In this document: positions 29,553 through 38,331 of the stretch, in pieces
Numbering within the stretch: the first letter of the stretch is position 1
How the letters are laid out: each line of letters starts with the position of its first letter
Source of the DNA: Chloroflexota bacterium
GTDB taxonomy: Bacteria > Chloroflexota > Anaerolineae > Anaerolineales > Anaerolineaceae
Length of the DNA stretch: 64,000 nucleotides
Reading direction: 5' to 3'
Assembly: GCA_016838895.1 (NCBI GenBank)
Contig: JAEKNU010000017.1
Coordinates: 1 to 64,000 of the forward strand
Program-made: the position numbers and the translations under genes
Notes under the pieces: generated by a model
Told to the model about the DNA's origin: nothing
The model's database searches: none
The model's input: only the letters and a program-made list of their open reading frames with translations

Positions 29553-30659
29553 ATGGCAGCAATCTATCCATTTTCAGCAATCGTTGGACAAGAACAAATG
29601 CGACGCGCATTGATCCTCAATGCCGTTGATCCACGTATCGGGGGTGTATTAATTCGTGGTGAACGCGGTACAGCAAAATCAACCGCAGCACGTGCATTGG
29701 CAGAACTTCTTCCTGAGGAAGAAGCCGTACAAGATTGCCGCTTTGGTTGCGATCCGCAAAAACCATCCAATTGGTGTTCCGAATGTAAAGAGAGGGGAAA
29801 GAGTGAAAGCTCTCTTCCCATGATTAAACGCCCGACACCTTTTATAAATTTACCCGTTTCTGCTACTGAAGATCGCGTGGTTGGTACACTGGATATCGAA
29901 AAAGCCATCCGTCAGGGTGAACGCCATTTTGAAGCCGGTGTGTTAGCTGCAGCAAATCGTGGCTTGCTTTACATTGATGAAGTAAATCTATTGGATGATC
30001 ATGTCGTTGATATCTTGCTGGATTCAGCCGCCATGGGCATGAATATCATCGAACGTGAAGGTATTTCATTTACGCATCCTTCCCGCTTTATTCTTGTGGG
30101 CACAATGAATCCCGAAGAAGGCGATTTACGTCCACAATTATTGGATCGTTTCGCTTTATCCGTGGATATCAAAGGGATTCGGGATGCGCGTGACCGTGTC
30201 ACCATCATGGAACGTCACATCGGATTTGAAGAAAATCCTGAGCTATTTCGCGAGGAATGGTTAACGCAAGAGCGCATATTAGGGGAAAAAATTCTTAATG
30301 CACGTCAATTAGTGGAAAAAGTGACTCATACCAGCCGTGACCTGATTTCAATTGCATCATTAACCGCTTCTCTCAATCTGGAAGGTCACCGATCCGATCT
30401 GGTCATCCTCAAAGCTGCCCGAGCCCAGGCTGCCTATGAAGGCCGCACCAGGATCACTGATTTGGATATCGCCATCGCAGCAGAATTAGCTTTACCCCAT
30501 CGTCTAAAACGTGGACCATTTATGGAATCCGATATGACGGTCGAGGAATTGGAAGAACGCATCGAACAATTACGCGGTGCCACAAAATCTGGCGGAGATG
30601 AAACGGATTCCGAGCAAAGTGAAAACGAAGGCATTGCTGACGATAAAAAAAAAGCCTGA
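29553..30659 (+). CDS. ChlI/BchI-like AAA+ chelatase subunit (N-terminal part of a ChlID-type gene)
   Basis: 368 residues in this frame. AAA+ ATPase of the magnesium/cobalt-chelatase family: FSAIVGQEQMRRAL, Walker A GERGTAKS (36-43), VVGTLDIEKAI, FEAGVLAAANRGLLYIDEVN (Walker B), GTMNPEEGDLRPQLLDRF, and the small helical lid. A cysteine cluster CRFGCDP...WCSEC (insert at about 63-79) may hold zinc. The end is a very acidic Asp/Glu linker, followed by an A9 run and a stop. It is therefore probably the small form of a longer gene, fused by -1 frameshift to the VWA frame that follows. Metal chelation (cobalt for B12 or magnesium) is known for the family; which applies is inference. Confidence 0.92.
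   Translation: MAAIYPFSAIVGQEQMRRALILNAVDPRIGGVLIRGERGTAKSTAARALAELLPEEEAVQDCRFGCDPQKPSNWCSECKERGKSESSLPMIKRPTPFINLPVSATEDRVVGTLDIEKAIRQGERHFEAGVLAAANRGLLYIDEVNLLDDHVVDILLDSAAMGMNIIEREGISFTHPSRFILVGTMNPEEGDLRPQLLDRFALSVDIKGIRDARDRVTIMERHIGFEENPELFREEWLTQERILGEKILNARQLVEKVTHTSRDLISIASLTASLNLEGHRSDLVILKAARAQAAYEGRTRITDLDIAIAAELALPHRLKRGPFMESDMTVEELEERIEQLRGATKSGGDETDSEQSENEGIADDKKKA
30645..30653 (+). other. A9 slippery site: probable programmed -1 frameshift
   Basis: Nine consecutive A, read AAA AAA AAA in the upstream frame, then GCC TGA stop. Slipping back one base after the third Lys gives AGC CTG ACC GTT GAA ... with no stop until 31610, joining the AAA+ and VWA frames into 686 codons. The VWA frame has a TAA immediately upstream of the run (30644). 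A GAAGG 13 bases before the run could stimulate slippage. A one-base miscall in the run is the alternative. Confidence 0.7.
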
Positions 30660-30679
30660 CCGTTGAAGATGCAGCGGAT

Positions 30680-31612
30680 GTGATCGCCAGTGATGACAGC
30701 ACTGAAGCCGGTAAGCAGGAAGTTTTTAATAATCAGAATGCCGTTTGGTGGGAAGGGGGCAAAGAAACCAAAGTCGGTGAAGTATTTGAACCTCGCCGGT
30801 TAAACACTCCCTTGGACCAGATGCTGCGCCGTAAAGCCGGCAGACGTTCCCGAACCCGTACCAATCGGAAAAGAGGTCGTTACATTCAGGCTCGTCCAGC
30901 ATTTGATAAAATCGACGACCTGGCATTTGATGCCACGATACGTGCCGCAGCACCCTATCAGAAAGAACGAAAAAACGAAAGCCCAAATCTGGCTTTTACC
31001 GTGCACCGCTCCGATTTCATGAGAAAAATACGTATGCGTCAGAGTGCGAATCTGATTCTGTTCGTGGTCGATGCTTCATGGTCAATGGCCGTCGCTGAAA
31101 GGATGGAAGCCACCAAAGGTGCAATTCTGTCTTTACTGACTGACGCTTATCAACGCCGTGATCGCGTCGGACTGATCGTTTTCCAAAAGGATCGTTCAAC
31201 ACTGGTATTACCCCCTACAAATTCCATCAAACTCGCCCAACGTGCCTTGAAATACATTCCCATCGGTGGCAGAACCCCACTCTCAGCGGGGTTGCAAATG
31301 GCGATCAATGTCCTCGATCGCGAGAAAATTCTGCATCCCGAAATTATGCCCATGTTAATTGTGCTCACCGATGGCGCCGGAAATGTCGCTATGGGCTCCA
31401 AACCGCCATTAGAGGAATCCCATTTCCTGGCTGCTTCCTTGGCTCAGAAAAATATTCACAGCGTGGTAATTAATATGGAATCATTGGAATTTGATCAGGG
31501 CTTAGCCGTACAACTGGCAGATCATTTGGAAGCCCCTTGCTATTCCATCCGGGATTTAAAAGCTACGCAATTATATTCTGCGGTGAAATTTGAAATTAAT
31601 GCACGTAAATGA
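30680..31612 (+). CDS. VWA-domain chelatase subunit (C-terminal part of ChlD-like protein)
   Basis: 310 residues from the GTG, but the frame is open back to 30647, with an acidic linker that continues the one in the preceding gene. The von Willebrand A domain holds the MIDAS DASWSM (Asp131) and TDGAG. The stretch QMLRRKAGRRSRTRTNRKRGR is strongly basic, as in ChlD. The GTG has no good ribosome-binding site, so independent translation is doubtful; it is more likely made by -1 frameshifting from 29553. Together they are a ChlI-ChlD-like chelatase motor of about 686 residues. The catalytic subunit (CobN or ChlH) is not in this window. Confidence 0.9.
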   Translation: MIASDDSTEAGKQEVFNNQNAVWWEGGKETKVGEVFEPRRLNTPLDQMLRRKAGRRSRTRTNRKRGRYIQARPAFDKIDDLAFDATIRAAAPYQKERKNESPNLAFTVHRSDFMRKIRMRQSANLILFVVDASWSMAVAERMEATKGAILSLLTDAYQRRDRVGLIVFQKDRSTLVLPPTNSIKLAQRALKYIPIGGRTPLSAGLQMAINVLDREKILHPEIMPMLIVLTDGAGNVAMGSKPPLEESHFLAASLAQKNIHSVVINMESLEFDQGLAVQLADHLEAPCYSIRDLKATQLYSAVKFEINARK

Positions 31613-31681
31613 TATTTCATCCTATTCGCCATACCCCTTCAACTTGCATTCGCATGAAGCTGATGATAAGATGATTGAAAA

Positions 31682-32146
31682 ATGAAAAAGAAGATCCTTT
31701 CCAACCAACAGCGCAAACACCGCACCAGAATAATTCTGGGTATTATTATTGCTGCAACCATCCCGTGCTATTGTTCAGGATTAATTATGCTGAACAATTA
31801 TCCGAAGCAGCAGCACACCGAAACACCAACAGAAACAATCGAAGTCACGGCTACATTCCCAACATTAGATATTCGTACACAAGAGAGTAGTACACCCAGT
31901 ATTACTTTTTCACCTACAATCAGCCCCACAAAAAAATGGACTGCATCGGTTACCTATACACCCTTTATGTCCCCTACAGTGACAATTACCCCAACCAGCT
32001 CCAATACACCATCAATTACATTAACGCCATCCCCAACACAAAGCGAAGTACCCCCGATCACTGCTACAAGTACATCTACATCTGTTCCTGTAAACACAGC
32101 AACCTTAACTAAAACTGTTAACCCAACCGAGGAGGAAACGCCCTAA
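31682..32146 (+). CDS. Thr/Ser/Pro-rich membrane-anchored protein
   Basis: 154 residues. A basic N-terminus (MKKKILSNQQRKHRTR) and a hydrophobic helix (about 17-37) are followed by some 110 residues of TP/SP/TS-type low complexity, mucin-like. No folded domain is visible. The helix is probably a signal anchor with the rest outside. Ribosome-binding site is weak. The stop lies 17 bases before the first M42 gene, so it may lead that operon. Similar Thr-Pro linkers occur in the LCP protein and in the small protein at 36.8 kb; none is a proven family member. Confidence 0.7.
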   Translation: MKKKILSNQQRKHRTRIILGIIIAATIPCYCSGLIMLNNYPKQQHTETPTETIEVTATFPTLDIRTQESSTPSITFSPTISPTKKWTASVTYTPFMSPTVTITPTSSNTPSITLTPSPTQSEVPPITATSTSTSVPVNTATLTKTVNPTEEETP

Positions 32147-32163
32147 AACAGGCGAGTAGCCCT

Positions 32164-33231
32164 ATGAAAGAACTTAAACCATTTTTGAAAGAACTGCTTT
32201 CTTTACCAGGTTTAAGCGGTTATGAAAAACCAGTTCATGACGTGATAGCAAAAACATGGGAACCGCTGGTAGATGAACTATCCACCAGCACAGTAGGTAG
32301 TTTACAAGCGTTGAAGATTGGTGCTCGCGAAGGTGATGCACCAAATATCATGATTGCCACCCACATGGATGCAATTGGTCTTATTATCACCCAGATTGTG
32401 GAAGGCTTTCTAAAAATTACTCAGGTGGGGGGTATTGATCCGCGCATTTTACCCGGTCAACCTGTTACCGTTTATGGAAAAGAAGAAATCCCCGGCATCA
32501 TCGTGCAACCCCCGGATTTTTTATTGCCAGAAAATCTGGCAAAAAAACCAGTTCCGTTGGAACATTTATTGATTGACACCGGTTTATTACCGGAAGAAGT
32601 CAATCAGCTCGTACGTGTTGGCGATATTGTTTCCTTTGCAACAACACCTATGGATCTGGATGGCGATGTGATTGCTGGACATACACTGGATAACCGTGCA
32701 TCTGTGGCAGCGTTAACCTACTGTCTTTCAGAGCTGCAGCATATCAAACATCACTGGAATGTTTGGGCTGTAGCGACCGTTCAGGAAGAGGTTACGTTGG
32801 CTGGTGCCCTGACATCACCATTTAATATCCAGCCTGATCTTGCCATTGCTGTGGATGTGACCTTCGCCAAAGGCCCCGGCGCAACTTCCGACCTGGAAAC
32901 CGTACCATTCGGCAAAGGTATAACCATAGGCCATGGACCCAACATGCACCCCGCTCTGCGTAAAGCACTCAAACAATTGGCGGATGATATTGACATGCCA
33001 AGCTCAATGGAATTTTCTACTGCGCATTCCGGAACAGATGCCTATGCTTTACAAATTGTAGCTGAAGGGATACCTACAGCTTTGTTGGGTATTCCACTGC
33101 GCTATATGCATACCCCAGTAGAAGCTGTGGCTATGAAAGACATTAAAAGAGCTGGTCGTTTGCTAGCCGAATTTATTGCCAGATTAACACCAGAGTTTGC
33201 AGAGACCATAAACTGGGAGGAAACCAAATGA
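32164..33231 (+). CDS. M42 family metallopeptidase (copy 1 of 3)
   Basis: 355 residues. M42 glutamyl aminopeptidase/endoglucanase-like dodecameric peptidases release N-terminal residues from peptides in the cytosol. Metal ligands and catalytic residues: ATHMDAIG (His), HTLDNRAS (Asp), TVQEEVTLAGA (catalytic Glu and ligand Glu), AVDVTFAKG (Asp), and MHTPVEAV (His). A weak site precedes ATG 32164. Its TGA overlaps the next ATG (ATGA), and a third paralogue follows. This copy is the most diverged of the three around TVQEEV. Confidence 0.93.
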   Translation: MKELKPFLKELLSLPGLSGYEKPVHDVIAKTWEPLVDELSTSTVGSLQALKIGAREGDAPNIMIATHMDAIGLIITQIVEGFLKITQVGGIDPRILPGQPVTVYGKEEIPGIIVQPPDFLLPENLAKKPVPLEHLLIDTGLLPEEVNQLVRVGDIVSFATTPMDLDGDVIAGHTLDNRASVAALTYCLSELQHIKHHWNVWAVATVQEEVTLAGALTSPFNIQPDLAIAVDVTFAKGPGATSDLETVPFGKGITIGHGPNMHPALRKALKQLADDIDMPSSMEFSTAHSGTDAYALQIVAEGIPTALLGIPLRYMHTPVEAVAMKDIKRAGRLLAEFIARLTPEFAETINWEETK

Positions 33232-34313
33232 AAGCAAAAATCAAAAAGCTTTCCAAATCCATCCAGATTCAGGATGAACAACTGCAGCTCATCGAAAAAC
33301 TTTCCAATGCTTGCGCTATCGCCGGACAGGAAGAAGAGATTCGCAAAATTGTTCTGGAAGAGATCAATCCCTATGCTGATGATATCCGTGTAGATGCCAT
33401 GGGTAATGTGCTGGCAATCAAAAAAGCCAAAACCTCAGATGCAATGAAAATCATGCTTGCAGCCCATATGGATGAAGTTGGTTTTCTGATCCTTAAGGAA
33501 AGTGAAGAGGGCTTATATCATTTTGATATTGTTGGTGGCATTGATCCCCGCATGATCGCAGGAAAGAAAGTATTGATCGGTCACAAACACGTTCAGGCGA
33601 TCATCGGCGCAGCGCCCATTCACCTGACCAGTCGAGAAGAGCGCGCTCGTACCATCCCCGTGGATCAATTACGTATGGATACCGGCATCGGTAAAAACAC
33701 TAACGTAACGCCCGGTGATTTAGCTGCATTTGATACAAAATTCCAGCGCTATGGTGAAACCATCCGTGGAAAAGCTTTCGATGATCGGCTGGGCGTAGCT
33801 AATTTAATTCAGCTTCTCAAACATGCCCCCGATCATATTGAGCTTCAAGCCGCTTTCACTGTACAGGAAGAAATTGGCTTACGTGGTGCTCGTACCGCAG
33901 CTTTTGCGCTGAACCCGCATATCGCCTTTGTGTTAGATGCGACGGCTTCACGTGATCTTCCTTCCTATGATGGTGAGGAAAACACGCTTTACAATACAAA
34001 AATCGGTCATGGTCCAGCGATTTACATTGCTGATTCAGCCACGATGTCTGATCCCCGATTGGTTAAATTTGTAATGGAAGTCGCTGATACGAATCAGATA
34101 CCTTATCAAATTCGTCAGCCTGGTCCCGGTGGAACAGATGCAGGTGCGATACATAAATCACGCACAGGTGTGCCAACACTTTCGATGTCCATTCCTTGCC
34201 GGTATATTCACAGTGCCATTGGCATTGCTAGAATCTCGGATTGGGAACAATCGCTCAATCTTATGCTGGCTGTTTTGCAAAACTGTGATCCTTCCATCTT
34301 AGATCGAAATTGA
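33228..34313 (+). CDS. M42 family metallopeptidase (copy 2 of 3)
   Basis: 361 residues. Ligands: AAHMDEVGFL, GKAFDDRLGVAN, TVQEEIGLRGA, VLDATASRD and YIHSAIGIA. It has an N-terminal extension of about 15 residues (basic, MKAKIKKLSKS) relative to copy 3. GGAGG ahead of the start lies in the tail of copy 1, and the ATG overlaps that gene's stop by four bases. Separate substrate preferences within such families are known for M42 peptidases (for example acidic, hydrophobic or lysyl residues), but none can be assigned from sequence by eye. Confidence 0.93.
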   Translation: MKAKIKKLSKSIQIQDEQLQLIEKLSNACAIAGQEEEIRKIVLEEINPYADDIRVDAMGNVLAIKKAKTSDAMKIMLAAHMDEVGFLILKESEEGLYHFDIVGGIDPRMIAGKKVLIGHKHVQAIIGAAPIHLTSREERARTIPVDQLRMDTGIGKNTNVTPGDLAAFDTKFQRYGETIRGKAFDDRLGVANLIQLLKHAPDHIELQAAFTVQEEIGLRGARTAAFALNPHIAFVLDATASRDLPSYDGEENTLYNTKIGHGPAIYIADSATMSDPRLVKFVMEVADTNQIPYQIRQPGPGGTDAGAIHKSRTGVPTLSMSIPCRYIHSAIGIARISDWEQSLNLMLAVLQNCDPSILDRN

Positions 34314-34340
34314 TCATCCGCTATTGTGCAGGAGATAAAC

Positions 34341-35342
34341 ATGAAACAATTAATCAAAAAACTCGTTGAGGCTACCGGTCCCTCCGGTTATGAAGATAAT
34401 ATTCGAAACATGATTGTAGATGAAATCAAAACAGTCGCTGATGATTTTAAAATTGATGCCTTAGGCAATCTGATTGTACGTAAAGGCCAAAAAAGCGCAG
34501 ACGGTATGCGCATAATGCTCGCAGCTCATATGGATGAAATCGGTATTATTGTTACCCATATTGATGAAAATGGATTTTTACGCTTCGCCGGTATTGGCGG
34601 CGTTTTTCCGTTCCATTGTATTGGCAGCCGGGTCGAATTTCTCAATGGCCAGGTGGGTGTCATTTATCAGGAAGATTTAGGCTCACGCGAAAAAGTAGCC
34701 CCACTGCAAAAAATGTATATTGATATTGGCGCTTCCAGCAAAGAAGAATGTTCGGTAAAAATTGGCGATGTCGCCGTTTTTCAACGCCCCTTCACCGATT
34801 TAGGCAATCGGCTGGTATCCAAAGCCATGGATGACCGCATCGGTGTCGCTATTGAAATTGAAGTTCTAAAACAATTAAAAGACTCCCCGCATGAGATTTA
34901 TTTTGTCTTTACAACCCAGGAAGAAGTCGGAACTCGTGGCGCAACCACTGCCGCATTTGGTATTGATCCTGATCTGGGTATTGCTATTGATATTGCGCCA
35001 ACGGGTGATGTCCCCAAAGATCGTCGTTCTGCATTAAAATTAGCTGCGGGTCCGGGCATTAAGGTAAAAGATACGGGGATGATCTCCGATCCACGAGTCG
35101 TCCGCAGCCTGGTAAATACAGCAGAAGCTGCCAACATCCCCTATCAAATGGAAATACTATTGATGGGTTCCACAGATGCCCGCGCGATTCAAATCGCAAA
35201 ATCCGGTGTTCCAGTTAGTTGCTTATCGATTCCTACCCGCTATGCGCATTCACCATCAGAAATGGTAGATTATAATGATGTACAGAATACAGTAAAATTG
35301 TTAACAGCATATTTATGCAAACCAATTAACTTGAGTTTATGA
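34341..35342 (+). CDS. M42 family metallopeptidase (copy 3 of 3)
   Basis: 333 residues. Ligands: AAHMDEIGIIV, SKAMDDRIGVAI, TTQEEVGTRGA, AIDIAPTGD and YAHSPSEM; this is closest to the archetypal M42 sequences. ATG 34341 has AGGAG six bases upstream; the GTG 15 bases earlier lies before it and is not preferred. Follows copy 2 after 27 bases and precedes the solute-binding lipoprotein by 18, so all five genes from 31.7 kb may be co-transcribed. Three tandem copies suggest a cell that lives on peptides. Confidence 0.94.
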   Translation: MKQLIKKLVEATGPSGYEDNIRNMIVDEIKTVADDFKIDALGNLIVRKGQKSADGMRIMLAAHMDEIGIIVTHIDENGFLRFAGIGGVFPFHCIGSRVEFLNGQVGVIYQEDLGSREKVAPLQKMYIDIGASSKEECSVKIGDVAVFQRPFTDLGNRLVSKAMDDRIGVAIEIEVLKQLKDSPHEIYFVFTTQEEVGTRGATTAAFGIDPDLGIAIDIAPTGDVPKDRRSALKLAAGPGIKVKDTGMISDPRVVRSLVNTAEAANIPYQMEILLMGSTDARAIQIAKSGVPVSCLSIPTRYAHSPSEMVDYNDVQNTVKLLTAYLCKPINLSL

Positions 35343-35360
35343 GAAGTAGAGACGTGTTTA

Positions 35361-36770
35361 ATGTCTGATAAAACAAAATATCCTGCTCTAAGAAAAATTT
35401 CGGTAGGAAAAAATAAAATAAAATCAAAAACAATTTTATCTAGTTTGGTTATTTTGATCACCCTGCTAGGGTTAATCCTCTTTTCAGGCTGCTCATTTAC
35501 GCTTGATTCTCTTCAGGCTACTTTTGCCAATCCAACTGAAATAACGGATGGAAACATTACCTTAAATACACCAACGGATACGGCACCAGAAGCAGAAATT
35601 ACATTGACCGCCATACCGCAAGATATCGACGAAATTACAAATCAACATGTACTTACTTTGTGGGTACCTCCACAATTTGACCCAAATGGTGAAACGTCAG
35701 CATCTGCACTGTTAAATAACCGCCTGGATGCATTCATATCAGAATATCCAAATGTTGAAATCCAGGTTCGTATCAAATCCGTTAGCGGTTCAGGTGGATT
35801 GTTAGAATCACTAACGACAACCAGTGCTGCAGCACCGGATGCATTACCAACCCTGATTCTATTGAATCGATCATCCCTTGAAACCGCTTCCTTGAAAGGT
35901 CTTATCTCGCCGCTGGATGAACGCAGCACGGTGATTGATGATTCAGACTGGTATGGCTACGCCAGAGAACTGGCCATTATTCAGGGTTCAGTGTATGGAT
36001 TACCAGTTGCCGGCGATGCTGTTATACTGGTATATCGGCCTGCCCAATTTTCTTCCACACCGGTGGATTGGGAGACACTTGAATCGTTACAGCAGCCAGT
36101 TATTTTCCCAGTTGCTGATCCCGAGGCACTATTTACCATAAACTTATACCAATCTCTGGGTGGTTCCATTCAGGATACCCAGTTGCACCCCACTCTGGAT
36201 GCCGGTCTCCTGGAAATTGTTTTGCAACTCTATGAAAATGGCGCCCGTAGCGGTATCTTCCCAACCTGGATCACTCAATATCAATCGGATTCACAGGCCT
36301 GGCAATCTTATTTGGATCAAAATGCAAACGCAGTGATCACCTGGAGTTCCAGATATTTAAGCGAACTTCCTGCTGATTCAAGTGCAATTCCGGTCCCTAA
36401 TCTGGGGGATGAAGCCTATACTGTTGCTGATGGATGGATGTGGGCGCTTGCTGATCAGGATCCTGAACGGCAGGTTTTGGGGATTGCCTTGGCAGAATAC
36501 CTGGTCGAGAGCAATTTTTTGGCTGAATGGTCACCTGATACAGGTTATTTGCCAACCCGACCAACCTCATTAACCGCTGTAACAAATCAAAACCTGAAAA
36601 CACTTCTCAGTCAAATTGTGATTGCTTCACATGTACGCCCAGCAAATGATTTAACCTCAACTGTTGGTCCTATTGTTCAAGAGGCTGCTGTTCAAATTAT
36701 CAAAAGACAAACCAATTCAGTTGAAGCATCAGTAGCTGCAGCCGAAAAACTCGAAACACCAGAAGAATAA
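35361..36770 (+). CDS. Extracellular solute-binding lipoprotein (family 1)
   Basis: 469 residues. After a basic 24-residue N-region the signal helix ends in LILFSGC, a lipobox cysteine (about 44). The mature protein starts with a Thr/Pro-rich tether, then a periplasmic-binding-protein fold: VLTLWVPPQF at the first strand, GLPVAGDAVILVYRP, and the hinge segment. It resembles SBPs for sugars or oligosaccharides. No permease or ATPase gene is adjacent, so its transporter partner is elsewhere. Follows the M42 operon by 18 bases with no terminator. The ribosome-binding site is weak. Confidence 0.88.
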   Translation: MSDKTKYPALRKISVGKNKIKSKTILSSLVILITLLGLILFSGCSFTLDSLQATFANPTEITDGNITLNTPTDTAPEAEITLTAIPQDIDEITNQHVLTLWVPPQFDPNGETSASALLNNRLDAFISEYPNVEIQVRIKSVSGSGGLLESLTTTSAAAPDALPTLILLNRSSLETASLKGLISPLDERSTVIDDSDWYGYARELAIIQGSVYGLPVAGDAVILVYRPAQFSSTPVDWETLESLQQPVIFPVADPEALFTINLYQSLGGSIQDTQLHPTLDAGLLEIVLQLYENGARSGIFPTWITQYQSDSQAWQSYLDQNANAVITWSSRYLSELPADSSAIPVPNLGDEAYTVADGWMWALADQDPERQVLGIALAEYLVESNFLAEWSPDTGYLPTRPTSLTAVTNQNLKTLLSQIVIASHVRPANDLTSTVGPIVQEAAVQIIKRQTNSVEASVAAAEKLETPEE

Positions 36771-36793
36771 AAATCTCAAATAAGGGAAAGTGC

Positions 36794-37159
36794 ATGAATT
36801 TATACACAATAAGTTCAAAACTGAAAATTTATCCGCTCATCGCTCTGTTTTGTATTATTGTATTTATTGCCAGTGCGTCTGCACCATCGCCAACTAAAGG
36901 AAAATTATTGCTAGCGCAATCTACTAAAACCACTGAGCCCATCCAAGAAGAAACACCGTCAGGAAATGATACCGATACAACCCTTCTTACAACTACACCC
37001 ACCGAAACAATAACCAGCACACCCACACCTTTTCCTGATTGGGCTATGACGTCCAAAGATACGAACGGTTTGTTGTTTGCTGGTATTCTGATTCTGTTAA
37101 TTATTATTCTAGGTACATTAACAGCAATAACCAGAAACATCCCTATACAGCAAAAATAA
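36794..37159 (+). CDS. Small membrane protein with a Thr/Pro-rich outer segment
   Basis: 121 residues: an N-terminal signal-like helix (about 12-30), a Thr-rich region with TPT and ending FPDW, and a C-terminal membrane helix (about 94-115) followed by a short basic tail. Both ends are hydrophobic, so the middle (about 60 residues) would be outside and the protein anchored. Unknown function. AGGGAAAGTGC before the ATG; 23 bases after the solute-binding gene. Ends 11 bases before the stop of the oppositely oriented M28 gene. Confidence 0.7.
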   Translation: MNLYTISSKLKIYPLIALFCIIVFIASASAPSPTKGKLLLAQSTKTTEPIQEETPSGNDTDTTLLTTTPTETITSTPTPFPDWAMTSKDTNGLLFAGILILLIIILGTLTAITRNIPIQQK

Positions 37160-37170
37160 AAAGTTTATCT

Positions 37171-38331
37171 CTAAAATTCATCTTCATAAAATGCCTGGAA
37201 AAATTTTAAGCAACGTAATGTTGCATTAAGCGCGTTTTCGTCAATATTGTATATATGATCAAACCGGCTATGATAATGATACCCTGTCTGATTCCCTGAC
37301 CTCATCTCAAGGGAAGTTGCCCGAATACCATTCCGTAAAAAAGCTGCAAAATCTCCACTGCGAACGGTATACCAGATTCCTTTGGCATTTTTATCGGATT
37401 GCACAATCACTTTGTTTAACACTTTGTCGGTACGTAATATATTCAAGGTACCTTCTGCTGTTACATAATGCAATTGATCACCAATTCCAACCATATCCAG
37501 ATTCAAGACAACATCGGTTTCAGGATTCAATTTTTTCGCGAATGTTTCCGCCCCATGTAATCCTGTCTCTTCCGCGCCCGTAAACAGGAATGCAATTTGA
37601 TATTTTTTGGGTGGTTTAACTTTGCTGCTTTGTGCAAATGCCATCGCAACAGCAACCCCTGATGCATTGTCATTTGCTCCCGGAGAACATCTCCCGGATC
37701 CACCCAGTTGAGCGACCAGGTCCAAGGAGAACCAGATGCCACCCAACAACAATACCAGCACCCGAACAGCAATAAATATCTCTATGGGTAATCGTACACC
37801 AACCATTTGTACGATTGCCAACATCGCTAAGAAGATCGCAATTCGCTGACCATAAAATAATAATTGATTGTAAAAATTAATCCAGATTGGTTTTTGTAAA
37901 CCACTCATTTTTCCACTATCAACATGGGCACATACGATTAATCGATTTGTCTGCCCGGCATCAGGTATGCTGGCAAACAAATTTTCTGATTGTTTAGTTC
38001 TCTCTTTCTTTTGAATCATCCAGCGGCTGACTTGTGGTAATGCAATATAGAGTAGTGGTAAAAGCAATGCCGGAATTGGCGTTACTGACAGCAAAAACCC
38101 TGCCAGCATCAACAATAAAGCACCTATTCCAAAGAGTGGAAAGTAGGGCCATTCTGATGCAAAAGCTGCTGGTGTACGTTCAATATGATACCCTGCCTTT
38201 TCCATTTTCTCCTGAATGTAATCCATGGCTTGTTTTTCAGCAGGAGACCCAGCAGGTCGTTCGCCAATATGTTGAGCAAGTACACGCAAATAATCTATCG
38301 CCGATTCCTGAAGTTGTTCATGTTCATTCAT
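37171..38331 (-). CDS. M28 family aminopeptidase with membrane segments
   Basis: 386 residues. Two pairs of membrane helices (about 64-105 and 165-205) interrupt an otherwise M28 fold. Zinc ligands are all present: AHVDSG (His), GANDNASG (Asp), GAEETGLHGA (Glu-Glu), NLDMVG (Asp) and YHYHSRFDH (His). The protease domain is thus split by transmembrane segments, which is unusual for M28; its active side is probably cytoplasmic or extracytoplasmic depending on an orientation I cannot settle. Its start overlaps the methyltransferase-like gene stop by four bases (ATGA), so they form one operon. Confidence 0.9.
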   Translation of the reverse strand: MNEHEQLQESAIDYLRVLAQHIGERPAGSPAEKQAMDYIQEKMEKAGYHIERTPAAFASEWPYFPLFGIGALLLMLAGFLLSVTPIPALLLPLLYIALPQVSRWMIQKKERTKQSENLFASIPDAGQTNRLIVCAHVDSGKMSGLQKPIWINFYNQLLFYGQRIAIFLAMLAIVQMVGVRLPIEIFIAVRVLVLLLGGIWFSLDLVAQLGGSGRCSPGANDNASGVAVAMAFAQSSKVKPPKKYQIAFLFTGAEETGLHGAETFAKKLNPETDVVLNLDMVGIGDQLHYVTAEGTLNILRTDKVLNKVIVQSDKNAKGIWYTVRSGDFAAFLRNGIRATSLEMRSGNQTGYHYHSRFDHIYNIDENALNATLRCLKFFQAFYEDEF

